NCBI GenBank assembly: GCA_007127105.1 | Contig: SLAA01000038.1 | Span: 1 to 46,911, forward strand | From: Spirochaetales bacterium | GTDB taxonomy: Bacteria; Spirochaetota; Spirochaetia; DSM-27196; SLAA01 | Direction: 5' to 3' | Length of the DNA: 46,911 nucleotides | Position numbers and translations under genes: made by a program | Shown here: positions 34,454-41,401 of the stretch, piece after piece | Layout of the letters: the number at the start of each line of letters is the position of its first letter | Position numbering within the stretch: position 1 is the stretch's first letter | The notes under the pieces: model-generated | What the model saw: the letters and a program-made list of their open reading frames with translations, nothing else | What the model was told of the DNA's origin: nothing | The model's database searches: none

Positions 34454-35429
34454 GGAAATCCGACGCATACTGCGTTCGGTCGACTTTTTTGCACCCCTGA
34501 CCGACGAAGAGCTTGATGTAATTGCCGCCCACAGTGAGTGTCGGGATGTTGCTGCCCACCAAACGGTGTTTTCGGTAGGCGATCCGGGGGACTGCCTCTA
34601 CGTCCTTGCTGAAGGCGAGGTGCTGGTTACTAAACCTACCGAGGAACGCCAGTCCCGTGACCTTGCAAGGCTCATTGCTGGTGACTCATTTGGTGAGCTT
34701 GAGTTCTTTAGCTCCCGGCAACGTACGGCCGACGCCAGAGCGACCAAGGATAGTCGCCTTCTCATGTTTCCCGGCGGCGGTGTCCAGTTTGAAGACCTTC
34801 TTGCACAGTATCCAAAGGTGCTTGCCCGAGCTCTCCACTCCTTTATCGCGCTCATTGCAGGACGAATTCGGTCTGTGAATCAGTTGGTATCCGAAAACTC
34901 TCCCTGGGTACAGGATCTAAAAAAGCAGGTCTTTACCGACAAGTTGACTGGGCTTCTCAACGCAGCCTATCTGGATGAACCGCTGCCGGAGTTCCGCGGG
35001 GAGAAAGACTCGGCCACCGGCGCGGTGATTATGGTGAAACCGGACAACTTCAAAGAGATCAATGACCGCTTCGGCCACGACCCAGGCGATCTGGCCATTA
35101 TCCGCCTTGGGCGGCTTTTGTCCGACTGGGCGCCCCAACCTGCTACCGTGCTTCGTTACCGTGGTAACGAGTTCTGTGTGCTGCTGCCGACAGCAGATGA
35201 GGCGACTGTACGCGCATGCGCGGAAGATCTGTGTAGCCGGATTCGCGAGTTGAGCTGGCAGGAGATCACCAACGAAACCGAGTTGAGAGTAACCGTCAAT
35301 GTGGCGGTTGCATTTGCCGGACGCGACGGTGCCGACGCACGAGAACTATCTGACAAGGCGCATGAACTCGTGTTCGCGCTCCGGTCATCCGGAGGGAATA
35401 GGGTAGGTTATGTCACTAAAGATGAGTAA
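34440..35429 (+). CDS. cNMP-binding/GGDEF-like protein with degenerate GGDEF motif
   Basis: 329 residues. A cyclic-nucleotide-binding (Crp/Fnr-type) domain at about 10-125 has the phosphate-binding cassette FGELEFF...RTADARA. Its Glu and Arg are retained, so nucleotide binding is possible. A linker follows, then a GGDEF fold (about 160-325) whose signature is R241-G-N-E-F245 instead of GGDEF, with no RxxD inhibitory site. It is probably not a cyclase and may act as a receptor or partner. GTG at 34440 overlaps amylosucrase by 14 bases and has GAGG/GGAG upstream; the frame from 34368 is inside amylosucrase. It overlaps its paralogue by 20 bases. Confidence 0.88.
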   Translation: MKTAEEIRRILRSVDFFAPLTDEELDVIAAHSECRDVAAHQTVFSVGDPGDCLYVLAEGEVLVTKPTEERQSRDLARLIAGDSFGELEFFSSRQRTADARATKDSRLLMFPGGGVQFEDLLAQYPKVLARALHSFIALIAGRIRSVNQLVSENSPWVQDLKKQVFTDKLTGLLNAAYLDEPLPEFRGEKDSATGAVIMVKPDNFKEINDRFGHDPGDLAIIRLGRLLSDWAPQPATVLRYRGNEFCVLLPTADEATVRACAEDLCSRIRELSWQEITNETELRVTVNVAVAFAGRDGADARELSDKAHELVFALRSSGGNRVGYVTKDE

Positions 35430-36399
35430 GTTGAGCCAGCGACTAGACTCGGTCGAAATCTTCTCAGACCTCGACGCAACTGAACTCTCCTTACTTGCCG
35501 AGAAGCTGCGGCAACTGGAACTGAAGTCTGGGGAGACCCTCTTTCATCAGGGCGACTCCGGTGTCGAACTCTACGTCGTCGGAGCAGGATGTGTTTCAAT
35601 TTCGCTGCAGATACCAGACGGAGACCGCATTGAGCTTAAACGCTTTGGCCCGGGAGAGTTCTTTGGAGAGATGTCTATATTTGAACACATGCCTCGATCG
35701 GCAGACTGTGTAGCGGTGGAGCCTACCTTGCTGTTTGCACTGCACAAGGACGACTTTTTCGGGCTTATTGAAACAAGACCCCAGACAGCAATCAAAATGA
35801 TGTATAGGATGCTCGGCGTTACTACACATCGACTGCTCAATATCAGTGAGTTCCATTCCGAAATGGTGCTCTGGGGTGAGGATGCGCGACTCCGATCCAT
35901 TACCGACGACCTTACCGGACTGTATAACCGACGCTTCCTTGACTCCGCCTTTGAGGAGCAGTTTGGCAAGGCTCAGCGTAACGGCTCACAACTTGCGGTG
36001 CTCATGATTGATCTTGACCACTTCAATGCCGTGAACGACAAATGCGGTTTGCCGGTGGGAGACGAGATCCTTGCTGCGGCAGCCGAAATTTTTAGATCCA
36101 GCCTGGGGTCGCAGGGAATTGGTGCTCGCTATGGAGGCGACGAGTTTAGCGTCCTCCTGCCGGGAATGGGAGTTAAGGACGCGCTTGCGGTGGCAGAGGC
36201 TATACGGGCGGGTGTCGAGGCCATGGATATTCCCGCAGTGCGAGATGCTGGTCTGTCCGGCGTCACGACAAGCCAGGGACTTGCGGTATATCCCATACAC
36301 GCGCAGGACCTTACAGGGCTGCTTGAGGCGGCTGACAAGGGTGTGTATCGTTCCAAGGAACGCGGTCGCAACCGTGTTGAGCTACCCGTAGATTCATAG
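35410..36399 (+). CDS. cNMP-binding/diguanylate cyclase protein (intact GGDEF)
   Basis: 329 residues, the same length and layout as its upstream neighbour: cNMP-binding domain (about 15-130, cassette FGEMSIFEHMPRSADCVA with Glu and Arg retained), linker and GGDEF domain (about 165-325). The signature is G242-G-D-E-F246, so cyclic-di-GMP synthesis is plausible. The RxxD inhibitory site normally just upstream is absent (GSQGIGARY). It starts inside its paralogue with a GGAGGG SD, so both are made together. Nothing follows on this strand until trxB. Translational coupling to amylosucrase suggests a shared signal, though the connection is unproven. Confidence 0.92.
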   Translation: MSLKMSKLSQRLDSVEIFSDLDATELSLLAEKLRQLELKSGETLFHQGDSGVELYVVGAGCVSISLQIPDGDRIELKRFGPGEFFGEMSIFEHMPRSADCVAVEPTLLFALHKDDFFGLIETRPQTAIKMMYRMLGVTTHRLLNISEFHSEMVLWGEDARLRSITDDLTGLYNRRFLDSAFEEQFGKAQRNGSQLAVLMIDLDHFNAVNDKCGLPVGDEILAAAAEIFRSSLGSQGIGARYGGDEFSVLLPGMGVKDALAVAEAIRAGVEAMDIPAVRDAGLSGVTTSQGLAVYPIHAQDLTGLLEAADKGVYRSKERGRNRVELPVDS

Positions 36400-36478
36400 C
36401 AAGTCCGGGACACGTCATTGCCCCATTGCACCAGGCCCCTGCCAGCGGTCTGGACTCTGAGCTGGACTGTGAGCAGGT

Positions 36479-37216
36479 TCAGCGACTCTCAACCGCGAAA
36501 CTATGAACGATATCGGCCGTCTGCTGGATCTGTGCTGGCGCGGCTGCAAAGTCGTCGTGGGCAACCTGCTCCTGTGCTGCAAAAATTCGGGTTTGTGCCC
36601 GCAACACCTCGGCAAACTGAAGGGTTTGGGCCGAGGGGACAACCTTGTCAAACTCACTTGCAATAACAAGGCTCGGTACTGGAAGGGGGCCTGCAATTCT
36701 CTCGGTGTGAAACCATACCGGCGCAAAGAGCATAGTTTGAAGCTCCTTGGACTCAGGCACCGCCTCGGCAAAAAGGGCTTTCTGACGCTCTGCCGGTGAG
36801 TTGTCCGAGAAGAAGCGCAGTCTGGCGAGCGCATCTGGAATGAGACGGAAGCGAATAAGAAGTCGCGTAATGGCGGCACCAACTCTACTCATGCGGTGTT
36901 CGCCGTAGGGTGCCGCAATAATGACAACCCGGTCGACGACATCGCCTCCAAGCTCCTGAGCTACAAGCGCCGCCAGAACTCCTCCAAGACTGTGCCCCAC
37001 CAGAATAAGGCGCTGTCCGGACGAATGAGCGAGCTTGCTGCAGTACGACTTCGTTGAGGTGATCATGGTGTCGAGTGAGGACATCTCCAGGTCCGGTGCG
37101 TGTACCTTCTCGAAACGTTCAGCCAGTACCGGGTTGAGGTAGCGCCAGAAGGAGCCTCGGACCCCGTAGCCGTGGAGAAGAACTACCGTCTGGTTGCTCT
37201 TTTCTTGTCTGCTCAT
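36479..37216 (-). CDS. Alpha/beta hydrolase
   Basis: 245 residues, cytoplasmic. It has the alpha/beta-hydrolase fold with the oxyanion turn HGYGVRG (about 17-23), nucleophile elbow GHSLGG (about 87-92) carrying the catalytic serine, a helical lid, an acid in SEFDKVVP (near 195) and the histidine in AHDDF (near 224). The class includes esterases, MhpC and BioH-type enzymes; the substrate is unknown. ATG at 37216 overlaps the rlmN stop as ATGA, with GGAGA upstream. The frame open to 37381 is inside rlmN. Confidence 0.9.
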   Translation of the reverse strand: MSRQEKSNQTVVLLHGYGVRGSFWRYLNPVLAERFEKVHAPDLEMSSLDTMITSTKSYCSKLAHSSGQRLILVGHSLGGVLAALVAQELGGDVVDRVVIIAAPYGEHRMSRVGAAITRLLIRFRLIPDALARLRFFSDNSPAERQKALFAEAVPESKELQTMLFAPVWFHTERIAGPLPVPSLVIASEFDKVVPSAQTLQFAEVLRAQTRIFAAQEQVAHDDFAAAPAQIQQTADIVHSFAVESR

Positions 37217-38226
37217 GCGGGATTCGTCTCCCCAGCTAGCATACCACAGGCAGCCTCGATATCCTGCCCACGAGAAACCCGAATAGTAGTAGGGACTCCG
37301 CCTCGCTCGAGCTCGGCGCGGAATGCTTCCACCCGACGGGGGTCGGAGCTTTGCAGGCTTGTCCCGGGGATGGTGTTCCATGGAATCAGGTTCACCCGAA
37401 TCATGAGTCCCTTAAGTATTCTCGTGAGCTCAAGGGCATGTCGAGGACTGTCGTTAAGCCCTGCAAACGGAATGTACTCGATCGTTATGCGACGGCGCTT
37501 GTCCTCCCGCCGATTCCTCAGCATGCTTACAATTTCGCGGGCAGGGTTGAGTTTTTCGGCAGGCAGGAATGACTCACGTTCCTGCGCAAACGGAGAGTGC
37601 AAACTCAATGCCAGACGAACCGGGCTAGCCTCCAGGAACTCCTCGAGCTTCGCCAGTATGCCAATGGTTGACACAGTGATTCGTCGGGTAGATAGGCCGC
37701 AGACCTTGGTGAGTATGTCCAGGGCGGCAAGTGTATTGTCCAGGTTATCAAGCGGTTCACCCATTCCCATGAACACAATATTGCTTATCTGTTCGTATTC
37801 CGGGATGCTCTGGTACTGACTCAATATCTCGCCGACACTCAGATTCCTGCCAGCGCCGAGTCGGGCCGTCATGCAAAAGGCACAGCCACGTTTGCAACCG
37901 CTCTGAGAGGACACGCACAGAGTGTGGCGTTGCTGGTCGGGAATTGATACCGCCTCAAATACGGCTCCATCCTGAGGCGACTCGAACAAGTATTTCTTTG
38001 TACCGTCGCGAGATGTCCGGCATTCCTTTGGGGCCAGTCGCCCCACGGTGAAGCTTGACGCCAGGAGTTCTCGTCGGGCCTTGGAGATGTTGTTCATGTC
38101 TTCGATCTCGGCAAAAGGCGGCCTGTACAGCCACTGTGTGAGTTGAGCTCCGGTGAATTTGGGCCAGCCGAGTGAGGTTGATAGTTCTGATAGCTGCCCT
38201 GGGGTGAGGCCGTATAGTTCAGTCAA
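37213..38226 (-). CDS. rlmN: 23S rRNA (adenine2503-C2)-methyltransferase
   Basis: Radical-SAM enzyme methylating A2503 of 23S rRNA, and probably A37 of some tRNAs, 337 residues. The iron-sulfur motif is C-x3-C-x2-C (SGCKRGCAFCMTARLG), GMGEPLDN is the SAM-binding segment, and the reactive C-terminal cysteine is in EAACGMLAGE. RlmN and Cfr share this fold; length and context favour RlmN. The start is TTG at 38226, with GGAG about 8 bases upstream. It is probably an operon with the hydrolase (4-base overlap) and possibly the upstream 61-residue gene. Confidence 0.94.
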   Translation of the reverse strand: MTELYGLTPGQLSELSTSLGWPKFTGAQLTQWLYRPPFAEIEDMNNISKARRELLASSFTVGRLAPKECRTSRDGTKKYLFESPQDGAVFEAVSIPDQQRHTLCVSSQSGCKRGCAFCMTARLGAGRNLSVGEILSQYQSIPEYEQISNIVFMGMGEPLDNLDNTLAALDILTKVCGLSTRRITVSTIGILAKLEEFLEASPVRLALSLHSPFAQERESFLPAEKLNPAREIVSMLRNRREDKRRRITIEYIPFAGLNDSPRHALELTRILKGLMIRVNLIPWNTIPGTSLQSSDPRRVEAFRAELERGGVPTTIRVSRGQDIEAACGMLAGETNPA

Positions 38227-38298
38227 AGGTGTACTCCGTGTTGTGCGGTCTCGAGGCAGCCCGAAAGAGAGGGCCGAGGCTATGCCCCGGCCGCTGCG

Positions 38299-38484
38299 CT
38301 ACGCGGTCTCATCTACATGGTTGCCACGATACTCATCCGCGGGTGGTGGAGGTGAATCAGCAGCAGTAGTACCACCAGCCTCCGGTCGCACCTGCTGATC
38401 CTCCCGTGGTGCTTCGGGTGGAGCGGGAGGATACTCTTGTGGTGAGTATGTAGCGACTGTTGGATCCATATATCCAATAAACAT
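38299..38484 (-). CDS. 61-residue proline-rich protein of unknown function
   Basis: MFIGYMDPTVATYSPQEYPP... 61 residues, Pro/Glu/Asp-rich, acidic, with no TM helix or signal peptide; probably disordered. The evidence that it is real is in the signals: AAAGGAGGT lies 5 bases before ATG 38484, and a near-consensus promoter (38506-38534) ends 21 bases before it. The longer open frame from 38697 crosses that promoter and was rejected. rlmN starts 72 bases downstream on the same strand. The conserved-looking N-terminus (FIGYMDPTVATYSP) is not known to me from any family. Confidence 0.65.
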   Translation of the reverse strand: MFIGYMDPTVATYSPQEYPPAPPEAPREDQQVRPEAGGTTAADSPPPPADEYRGNHVDETA

Positions 38485-38505
38485 ATCGCACCTCCTTTTA
38501 CCTTG

Positions 38506-38534
38506 AGTATACCACGGTGAGTACCGGTGGTCAA
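38506..38534 (-). promoter_or_regulatory. Strong sigma-70-type promoter of the 61-residue gene
   Basis: On the minus strand TTGACC (38534-38529, 5 of 6) and TATACT (38511-38506, 5 of 6) are exactly 17 bases apart. This is one of the best matches in the window. Confidence 0.8.
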
Positions 38535-38592
38535 AGCGCTCCGGGGAATCAAAGGATAAAAAAGCTAAAATGTGCATTATAATAGGATCACC

Positions 38593-38608
38593 AGCAGTCT
38601 TGACTGCT
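38593..38608. promoter_or_regulatory. Palindrome over the trxB -35 box (candidate operator)
   Basis: AGCAGTC-TT-GACTGCT is a perfect 7+7 inverted repeat with a 2-base centre. Its right half contains the -35 box TTGACT (38600-38605). A repressor bound here would block RNA polymerase. The regulator is unknown. Confidence 0.5.
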
Positions 38609-38628
38609 TCCTCCCTGGTGCGTATATT
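38600..38628 (+). promoter_or_regulatory. Sigma-70-type promoter of trxB
   Basis: TTGACT (38600-38605) and TATATT (38623-38628) with 17-base spacing, both 5 of 6 matches. The predicted leader before the trxB start at 38740 is about 105 bases. Confidence 0.7.
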
Positions 38629-38739
38629 CAAGTTTAAGAATATTGCGCCTGTGCACCGGGCCGCCTCAGATAAAAGTAGTGGATCAATGGCATTCAAGGT
38701 GCTCGTGCGTGCAGTTTCACCAAAAAGGAAGTGCTAACT

Positions 38740-39681
38740 ATGGAAAACGTAATTATTATCGGCTCCGGGCCAGCGGCTCACACTGCGGCGGTGTATGCCG
38801 CGCGGGCGGAACTTCAGCCGCTGCTCTTTGAAGGCTTTATGGCGGGGGGTGTTGCGCCAGGGGGGCAACTGACCACTACAACCGAGGTGGAGAACTACCC
38901 TGGCTTCCCCGAGGGCATTGAAGGGCCTGCTCTTATGGATCTTATGCGCAAACAGTCGACTCGATTCGGCACCCGCATCAAGACCGAGACTATAGCGCGT
39001 GCCGACCTTTCACAACGGCCCTTTAAGGTCTATACCGAGAGCGGTACCGAGTACCAAAGCAAGGCCCTCATCGTTGCCACCGGAGCTACGGCCAGAACCC
39101 TGGACTTCCCGGGTGTAGAGCGACTTTGGCAACGGGGTATCTCGGCCTGCGCTGTTTGCGACGGGGCGCTGCCCGTCTATCGCGACAAGCCACTCGTAGT
39201 AATTGGTGGTGGTGACTCGGCGTGTGAGGAGTCATTGTATCTATCCAAGTTCGGAAGCGAAATACACATGCTTGTACGCCGCGACGAAATGCGAGCGTCC
39301 AAGATTATGCAACAGCGTGTCTACGATCACCCCAAGATCACGGTGCATTGGGATACCCTCGCGGTTGAAGTCCTGGGCGACTCAGTGGTAAGTGAGGTGC
39401 GTGTTAAGAACAAAAAGACACAAGAGGAAACGGTAATTACTGCCGGGGGACTATTCTTTGCTATTGGCCATGAGCCGAACACCGCCTTTCTTGAAAACCA
39501 GCTGAACACCGACGAAACCGGATATGTACTGACATCGCCCGACTCAACGGTGACGAGTATTGAGGGCGTTTTTGCCTGTGGTGATGTGCAGGACAAGCAC
39601 TACAGGCAGGCCGTTACCGCGGCTGGTTCAGGGTGTATGGCCGCGCTCGAGGCTGAACGCTGGTTAGCCGAGCAGGAATAA
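38740..39681 (+). CDS. trxB: Thioredoxin reductase
   Basis: NADPH-dependent flavoenzyme reducing thioredoxin, 313 residues, cytoplasmic dimer. It has the [19 protein letters not shown] motif at the N-terminus, the redox-active C137-A-V-C140 (SACAVCDG), an NADPH-binding GGGDSACEE with [13 protein letters not shown], and a C-terminal FAD motif ([10 protein letters not shown]). ATG at 38740 has AAGGAAG upstream; GTG at 38731 is inside the SD. Monocistronic. It is the centre of thiol redox control, together with the cysteine genes elsewhere in the window. No trxA is in the window. Confidence 0.96.
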   Translation: MENVIIIGSGPAAHTAAVYAARAELQPLLFEGFMAGGVAPGGQLTTTTEVENYPGFPEGIEGPALMDLMRKQSTRFGTRIKTETIARADLSQRPFKVYTESGTEYQSKALIVATGATARTLDFPGVERLWQRGISACAVCDGALPVYRDKPLVVIGGGDSACEESLYLSKFGSEIHMLVRRDEMRASKIMQQRVYDHPKITVHWDTLAVEVLGDSVVSEVRVKNKKTQEETVITAGGLFFAIGHEPNTAFLENQLNTDETGYVLTSPDSTVTSIEGVFACGDVQDKHYRQAVTAAGSGCMAALEAERWLAEQE

Positions 39682-39714
39682 AAAAAAGTCCGAAACCCCT
39701 GAGGGTTCCGGACT
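39680..39714 (-). terminator. Intrinsic terminator of the exported-protein gene
   Basis: Bases 39687-39714 form a 12-bp stem with one mismatch and a 4-base loop. On the minus strand it is followed by a run of seven U. It lies 56 bases past the stop of the 39771-40229 gene and overlaps the last trxB codon on the plus strand. Confidence 0.85.
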
Positions 39715-39770
39715 TCCATGGTTGTACCACTGCGCCGCCTGGTACCGCTGTACCCTATGCGGCTCTGCTG

Positions 39771-40229
39771 CTATCTACGAGGGGCGCGTCGTACCTCACC
39801 GCGGCGAGCGTCGTCGCGGCCTTGCGGTGCGCGGGAGAAGTCATCTCCTCCGCGGCCGCCGCGCATATGGCCGCCGCGCGTACCGGAATCCAGCACATAG
39901 GTACGCCCGCCCACCGTAAGCTCGCTTGCGCGAATGAAATGATCACCCTCATCTACACCAAAGCGTGGACCCGGCATCTCGTAACCGGTGACCTCAACCC
40001 TGTCGCCGGAACTGATCTCTACGGTTTCCGGAAGCGCAAAGGCGGGCATGAGGTGATAGGTGTGGTTTCCGCTACGTACCGCCACTCTACCCCAGTCGTC
40101 AACGACTGCGGAGCCAGATACAGATATTGTTTCGGTTTCCAGGTCTGGGCGATAGCCGCGTGCTTGGGCCGAAGCAATGCTCACACCAAGAATCCCTACC
40201 AGTGCAACCAACAGAACAGCTTTCTTCAT
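39771..40229 (-). CDS. Exported protein of unknown function with Gly/Arg-rich tail
   Basis: 152 residues. A clear signal peptide (about 1-22, cleavage near SASA-QARG) is followed by a beta-rich region (about 32-118) of OB-like character, repeating strand segments such as ISVSGSAVVDDWGRVAVRSGN and DRVEVTGYEMPGP. A C-terminal stretch of about 35 residues is rich in Arg, Gly and Asp. ATG at 40229 has AAGGAG 7 bases upstream. It is monocistronic with its own terminator. The OB-like reading is an inference from pattern, and no family is recognised. Confidence 0.8.
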   Translation of the reverse strand: MKKAVLLVALVGILGVSIASAQARGYRPDLETETISVSGSAVVDDWGRVAVRSGNHTYHLMPAFALPETVEISSGDRVEVTGYEMPGPRFGVDEGDHFIRASELTVGGRTYVLDSGTRGGHMRGGRGGDDFSRAPQGRDDARRGEVRRAPRR

Positions 40230-40538
40230 AGTTGTCTCCTTTCGGTTTGACGCCCTGCTGTTTTGGGCGCCTTCCGTTTGTATGCTACCAATAACTTAGC
40301 AAGCTTCGTGCCAACCGTCGGTTTTACGCATTCTTTTGCTGGTCTCCCTCCCAGCACTGGCCATATGCGCCGGATAAGGCCGATTTCGGCAGGTGCTGGC
40401 AGCAATAGGCGCCTGACGACTGAAAAATACGGGCCCATCTGTGCCTTGGTTGCGAAAAAAGGCAGGTGCGCAAGGGCGGACTCGCTTGTGCTTGCACTCT
40501 GGAGACAGCGGGTACTGGGTAGTTGTTACGCGGTCCGA

Positions 40539-40565
40539 GTGCCGTGGGTACTATTTACCCGGCAC
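40539..40565. repeat. Hairpin in intergenic region
   Basis: GTGCCGTGGGTA (40539-40550) pairs with TACCCGGCAC (40556-40565) through a 10-bp stem with a 2-base bulge and 5-base loop. No U-run follows on either strand, so a terminator is unlikely. It lies upstream of the pgmB promoter. Confidence 0.55.
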
Positions 40566-40596
40566 AGACGGGAGGTGGAGCAGATCGCTCTACGTC

Positions 40597-40625
40597 TTGT
40601 GCAGTGCCTCGGTATGGTTTACACT
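40597..40625 (+). promoter_or_regulatory. Candidate promoter of pgmB
   Basis: TTGTGC (40597-40602) and TACACT (40620-40625) with 17-base spacing, 20 bases before the start codon. Confidence 0.45.
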
Positions 40626-40645
40626 GTCTCCGGAAGGTGAAGAAT

Positions 40646-41302
40646 ATGTCTGGACAAGCGAAAGCCCTCATTTTTGACCTGGACGGTGTGGTTGTTTTTA
40701 CCGACAAGTACCACTACCTCGGGTGGAAGAAGCTCGCCGACGAGAACGGCTGGAGCTTCGATGAGGAGTTCAACAACAATCTACGTGGAGTTTCCCGTAT
40801 GAAGTCTCTTGAGCTGATGCTCGAGCACAACGGACTCGACCTTCCTGAAGATGAAAAAAACCGTTTAGCCGACCGCAAGAATGAATACTATAAGGAGCTA
40901 TTGCAACGCATCAATGAGAGTGATCTCTACCCCGGTGCGGTCGGATTCGTGAAGAAGGTAAGGGAACGCGGTCTCAAGACTGCACTTGCCTCCTCAAGCA
41001 AAAATGCCCAGGCGGTATTGGTCGCGCTTGACCTTGAGCCGCTCTTTGACGCAGTAGTAACAGGCAACGACATTACGCTGTCCAAGCCTGATCCGGAAAT
41101 CTTCCTCCTGGCAGCCAAGAAACTGGGCATGAAACCTGAAGACTGTGTTGTCTTTGAAGACGCGGGAAGTGGTGTTGAGGCCGCCCATCGTGCTGGAATG
41201 AGGGCTGTAGGTGTAGGGCCTGTTGAAACGGTCGGCGCTGCCGAAATCGTCATGCAGGACTATGCGGAACTAGATTTGGAAAACGTTTTATCCGGCGCAT
41301 GA
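40646..41302 (+). CDS. pgmB: Beta-phosphoglucomutase-like HAD phosphatase
   Basis: HAD-superfamily enzyme, 218 residues, the size of beta-PGM. Nucleophile and acid/base are the two Asp of FDLDGVV (about 9-15); the cap contains the beta-PGM signature RGVSRMKSLELML; SSSKNAQ is motif II, the Lys of LSKPDPE motif III, and EDAGSGVEAA the Mg-binding motif. Beta-PGM converts beta-glucose-1-phosphate to glucose-6-phosphate, the product of maltose, trehalose or kojibiose phosphorylases. No such phosphorylase is nearby, so the linkage is open; it could be another sugar phosphatase. GGAAGGTG precedes ATG 40646. Confidence 0.85.
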   Translation: MSGQAKALIFDLDGVVVFTDKYHYLGWKKLADENGWSFDEEFNNNLRGVSRMKSLELMLEHNGLDLPEDEKNRLADRKNEYYKELLQRINESDLYPGAVGFVKKVRERGLKTALASSSKNAQAVLVALDLEPLFDAVVTGNDITLSKPDPEIFLLAAKKLGMKPEDCVVFEDAGSGVEAAHRAGMRAVGVGPVETVGAAEIVMQDYAELDLENVLSGA

Positions 41303-41401
41303 GTTGTGCGACGACTGGAAATGAAGCCCCCGTCTTAACGCTACAGACACGGACAGATACGGTAAGGCAACCGGGGAATACGACGTGTTGCAAGTAGAAA
41401 T

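Larger units (their letters stand above)
40230..40645. other. 416-base intergenic region
   Basis: No convincing gene. It holds the leader of the minus-strand exported-protein gene, with an imperfect inverted repeat (gacgccc / gggcgcc) at 40249-40271, a strong hairpin at 40539-40565 and the candidate promoter of the beta-phosphoglucomutase gene at 40597-40625. A short plus-strand open frame at 40263-40640 lacks an SD and shows no family resemblance. Confidence 0.6.

Noticed and set aside
38485-38697. Upstream extension of the 61-residue protein
   Set aside because: It would place the start before the near-consensus promoter and the best SD; the extra sequence has no protein-like pattern.
40263-40640. 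Plus-strand open frame of 125 codons in the intergenic gap
   Set aside because: No SD, no domain, and it crosses the promoter and hairpin of the next gene.
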